Assembly (NCBI GenBank): GCA_028819075.1
Contig: JAPPMM010000043.1
Coordinates: 248,001 to 312,000, forward strand
DNA: 64,000 nucleotides
Reading direction: 5' to 3'
From: Gammaproteobacteria bacterium
GTDB taxonomy: Bacteria > Gemmatimonadota > Gemmatimonadetes > Longimicrobiales > Gaopeijiaceae
Part shown: piece after piece, positions 63,453-64,000 of the stretch
How positions within the stretch are numbered: position 1 is the stretch's first letter
Layout: each line of letters starts with the position of its first letter
The notes under the pieces: model-generated
The model's input: the letters and a program-made list of their open reading frames with translations, nothing else
What the model was told of the DNA's origin: nothing
Databases searched by the model: none
Program-made: the position numbers and the translations under genes

Positions 63453-64000
63453 ATGCCTGGTGCGCTTGGATACATCCTGTTTTTCGTCGCGGTCGCGGCC
63501 CTGCCCGTGGTCTGGCGCGTGTCGGGCCAGCGGACAGCCGCGCGGTACCGGCGCGCGCTCGAGCGCCTCGGCGCGGAGGCGCGCTCCGGGAAGATCGAGG
63601 GAGACGACTCGTCGCTGCCTGCCGGGGTCAGAGCGGTCCGCCAGCGCCTCTCGAGCGGGTGGATGCCGGTTCGGGGCGCATCGCCGGAGGTGCTCGCGCG
63701 CCTCGCGCAGTTCCTCCAGACAGCCGTCGTCAAGCCGCTCGTACAGGCCCTGCACGCCCGCGGCCGCGGCGTTCGTCCCCGCATTCAACAGGCCCTCGAC
63801 GCCATCGAGGACATCGAGTTCTACGCGGAAACGCCGGAGCTGGCACGCGCTTCCATCGACCTGGCCGAGGCGGTGCAAGGTGTCGCCCGTGAGTTCCAGA
63901 AGGCCTTCAAGGTGGAGGTGAAGCTGGATCTGCCCGGGGAGCCGGTGCCGTGCCGCGCGGACCTCGCTGCGCTGCAGGATGCCGTCTACATGATTCTGGC
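63453..64000 (+). CDS. membrane-anchored sensor-kinase-like protein (3' end cut off)
   Basis: The frame is open from ATG 63453 to the window edge (182 residues). A strong ribosome site AAGGAGG (63436-63442) precedes it. One membrane segment (GYILFFVAVAALPVVWRV) is followed by a long helical region (QFLQTAVVKPLVQALHARGR, QQALDAIEDIEFYAETPELA). The last part, FKVEVKLDLPGEPVPCRADL followed by AALQDAVYMIL, looks like the beginning of a histidine-kinase HATPase domain up to the N box. I see no standard phosphoacceptor His motif, so kinase activity is not secured. Confidence 0.6.
   Translation, partial: MPGALGYILFFVAVAALPVVWRVSGQRTAARYRRALERLGAEARSGKIEGDDSSLPAGVRAVRQRLSSGWMPVRGASPEVLARLAQFLQTAVVKPLVQALHARGRGVRPRIQQALDAIEDIEFYAETPELARASIDLAEAVQGVAREFQKAFKVEVKLDLPGEPVPCRADLAALQDAVYMIL

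Overview
The window is about 64 kb of high-GC bacterial chromosome with tightly packed genes, many four-base ATGA/GTGA start-stop overlaps, abundant signal peptides and lipoboxes, and several outer-membrane beta-barrels. It is therefore a Gram-negative-type (diderm) bacterium. The mix of two DUF5916 barrel proteins, beta-propeller lipoproteins, a PadR/HAAS module, an imuA-imuB-dnaE2 cassette and three sigma factors fits Gemmatimonadota or a close relative. This is inference from gene content; no rRNA is present to confirm it. I found no tRNA, rRNA, CRISPR array, insertion sequence or phage gene.

Layout. 1-6.2 kb: an acyl-CoA dehydrogenase cut by the window edge, then gcvH-gcvP-UPF0173 hydrolase-lipM, a glycine cleavage block carrying its own octanoyltransferase. 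6.3-11 kb: a STAS-HATPase-STAS regulator, a TolQ-type channel protein with a clear terminator, and a Slt-type lytic transglycosylase. 11-14.2 kb: polA and ssb. 14.3-23.1 kb (minus): a barrel protein, a sigma-70 factor and the imuA-imuB-dnaE2 mutasome. 23.2-27.9 kb (plus): a lipoprotein, then a five-gene overlapping operon (propeller lipoprotein, PadR, HAAS-membrane protein, miniature TolQ-like protein, SUMF1-type lipoprotein) preceded by overlapping inverted repeats. 28-32.4 kb (minus): a DUF5916 gene broken by an in-frame TAG, a Tyr/Gly-rich secreted protein and a barrel protein. 32.6-39.4 kb (plus): a five-gene scavenging operon (propeller lipoprotein, N-acyl-D-amino-acid deacylase, DUF5916 barrel, small GatC/AtzG-like protein, Tat-exported amidase). 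39.5-46.6 kb (minus): a giant BIG2-LRR-metzincin lipoprotein, an AhpD-like gene with an in-frame TGA, and an Omp85 protein. 46.8-54.5 kb (plus): pckA, EVE, HD phosphohydrolase, sigma-70, rsgA, flavin reductase and two envelope proteins. 54.6-64 kb: hydantoinase A, trpE, M20 dipeptidase, a GlsB-like protein, a PspA-like protein with an ECF sigma factor, an E1-alpha subunit, a CoA-binding protein and the start of a sensor kinase.

The most interesting point is the AhpD-like gene at 44121-44705 (minus). Its catalytic motif should read E-x11-C-x2-C-x3-H; the second Cys codon is TGA, the frame continues into the rest of the family fold, and a perfect 6-bp hairpin with a G near the start of its loop begins 18 nt past the TGA. 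This is what a bacterial selenoprotein with its SECIS element looks like. The second point is the PadR/HAAS/TolQ-like operon, which has a plausible self-operator. The DUF5916 gene at 27985-30300 is a useful contrast: its TAG is not at a catalytic residue and is more likely a nonsense mutation.
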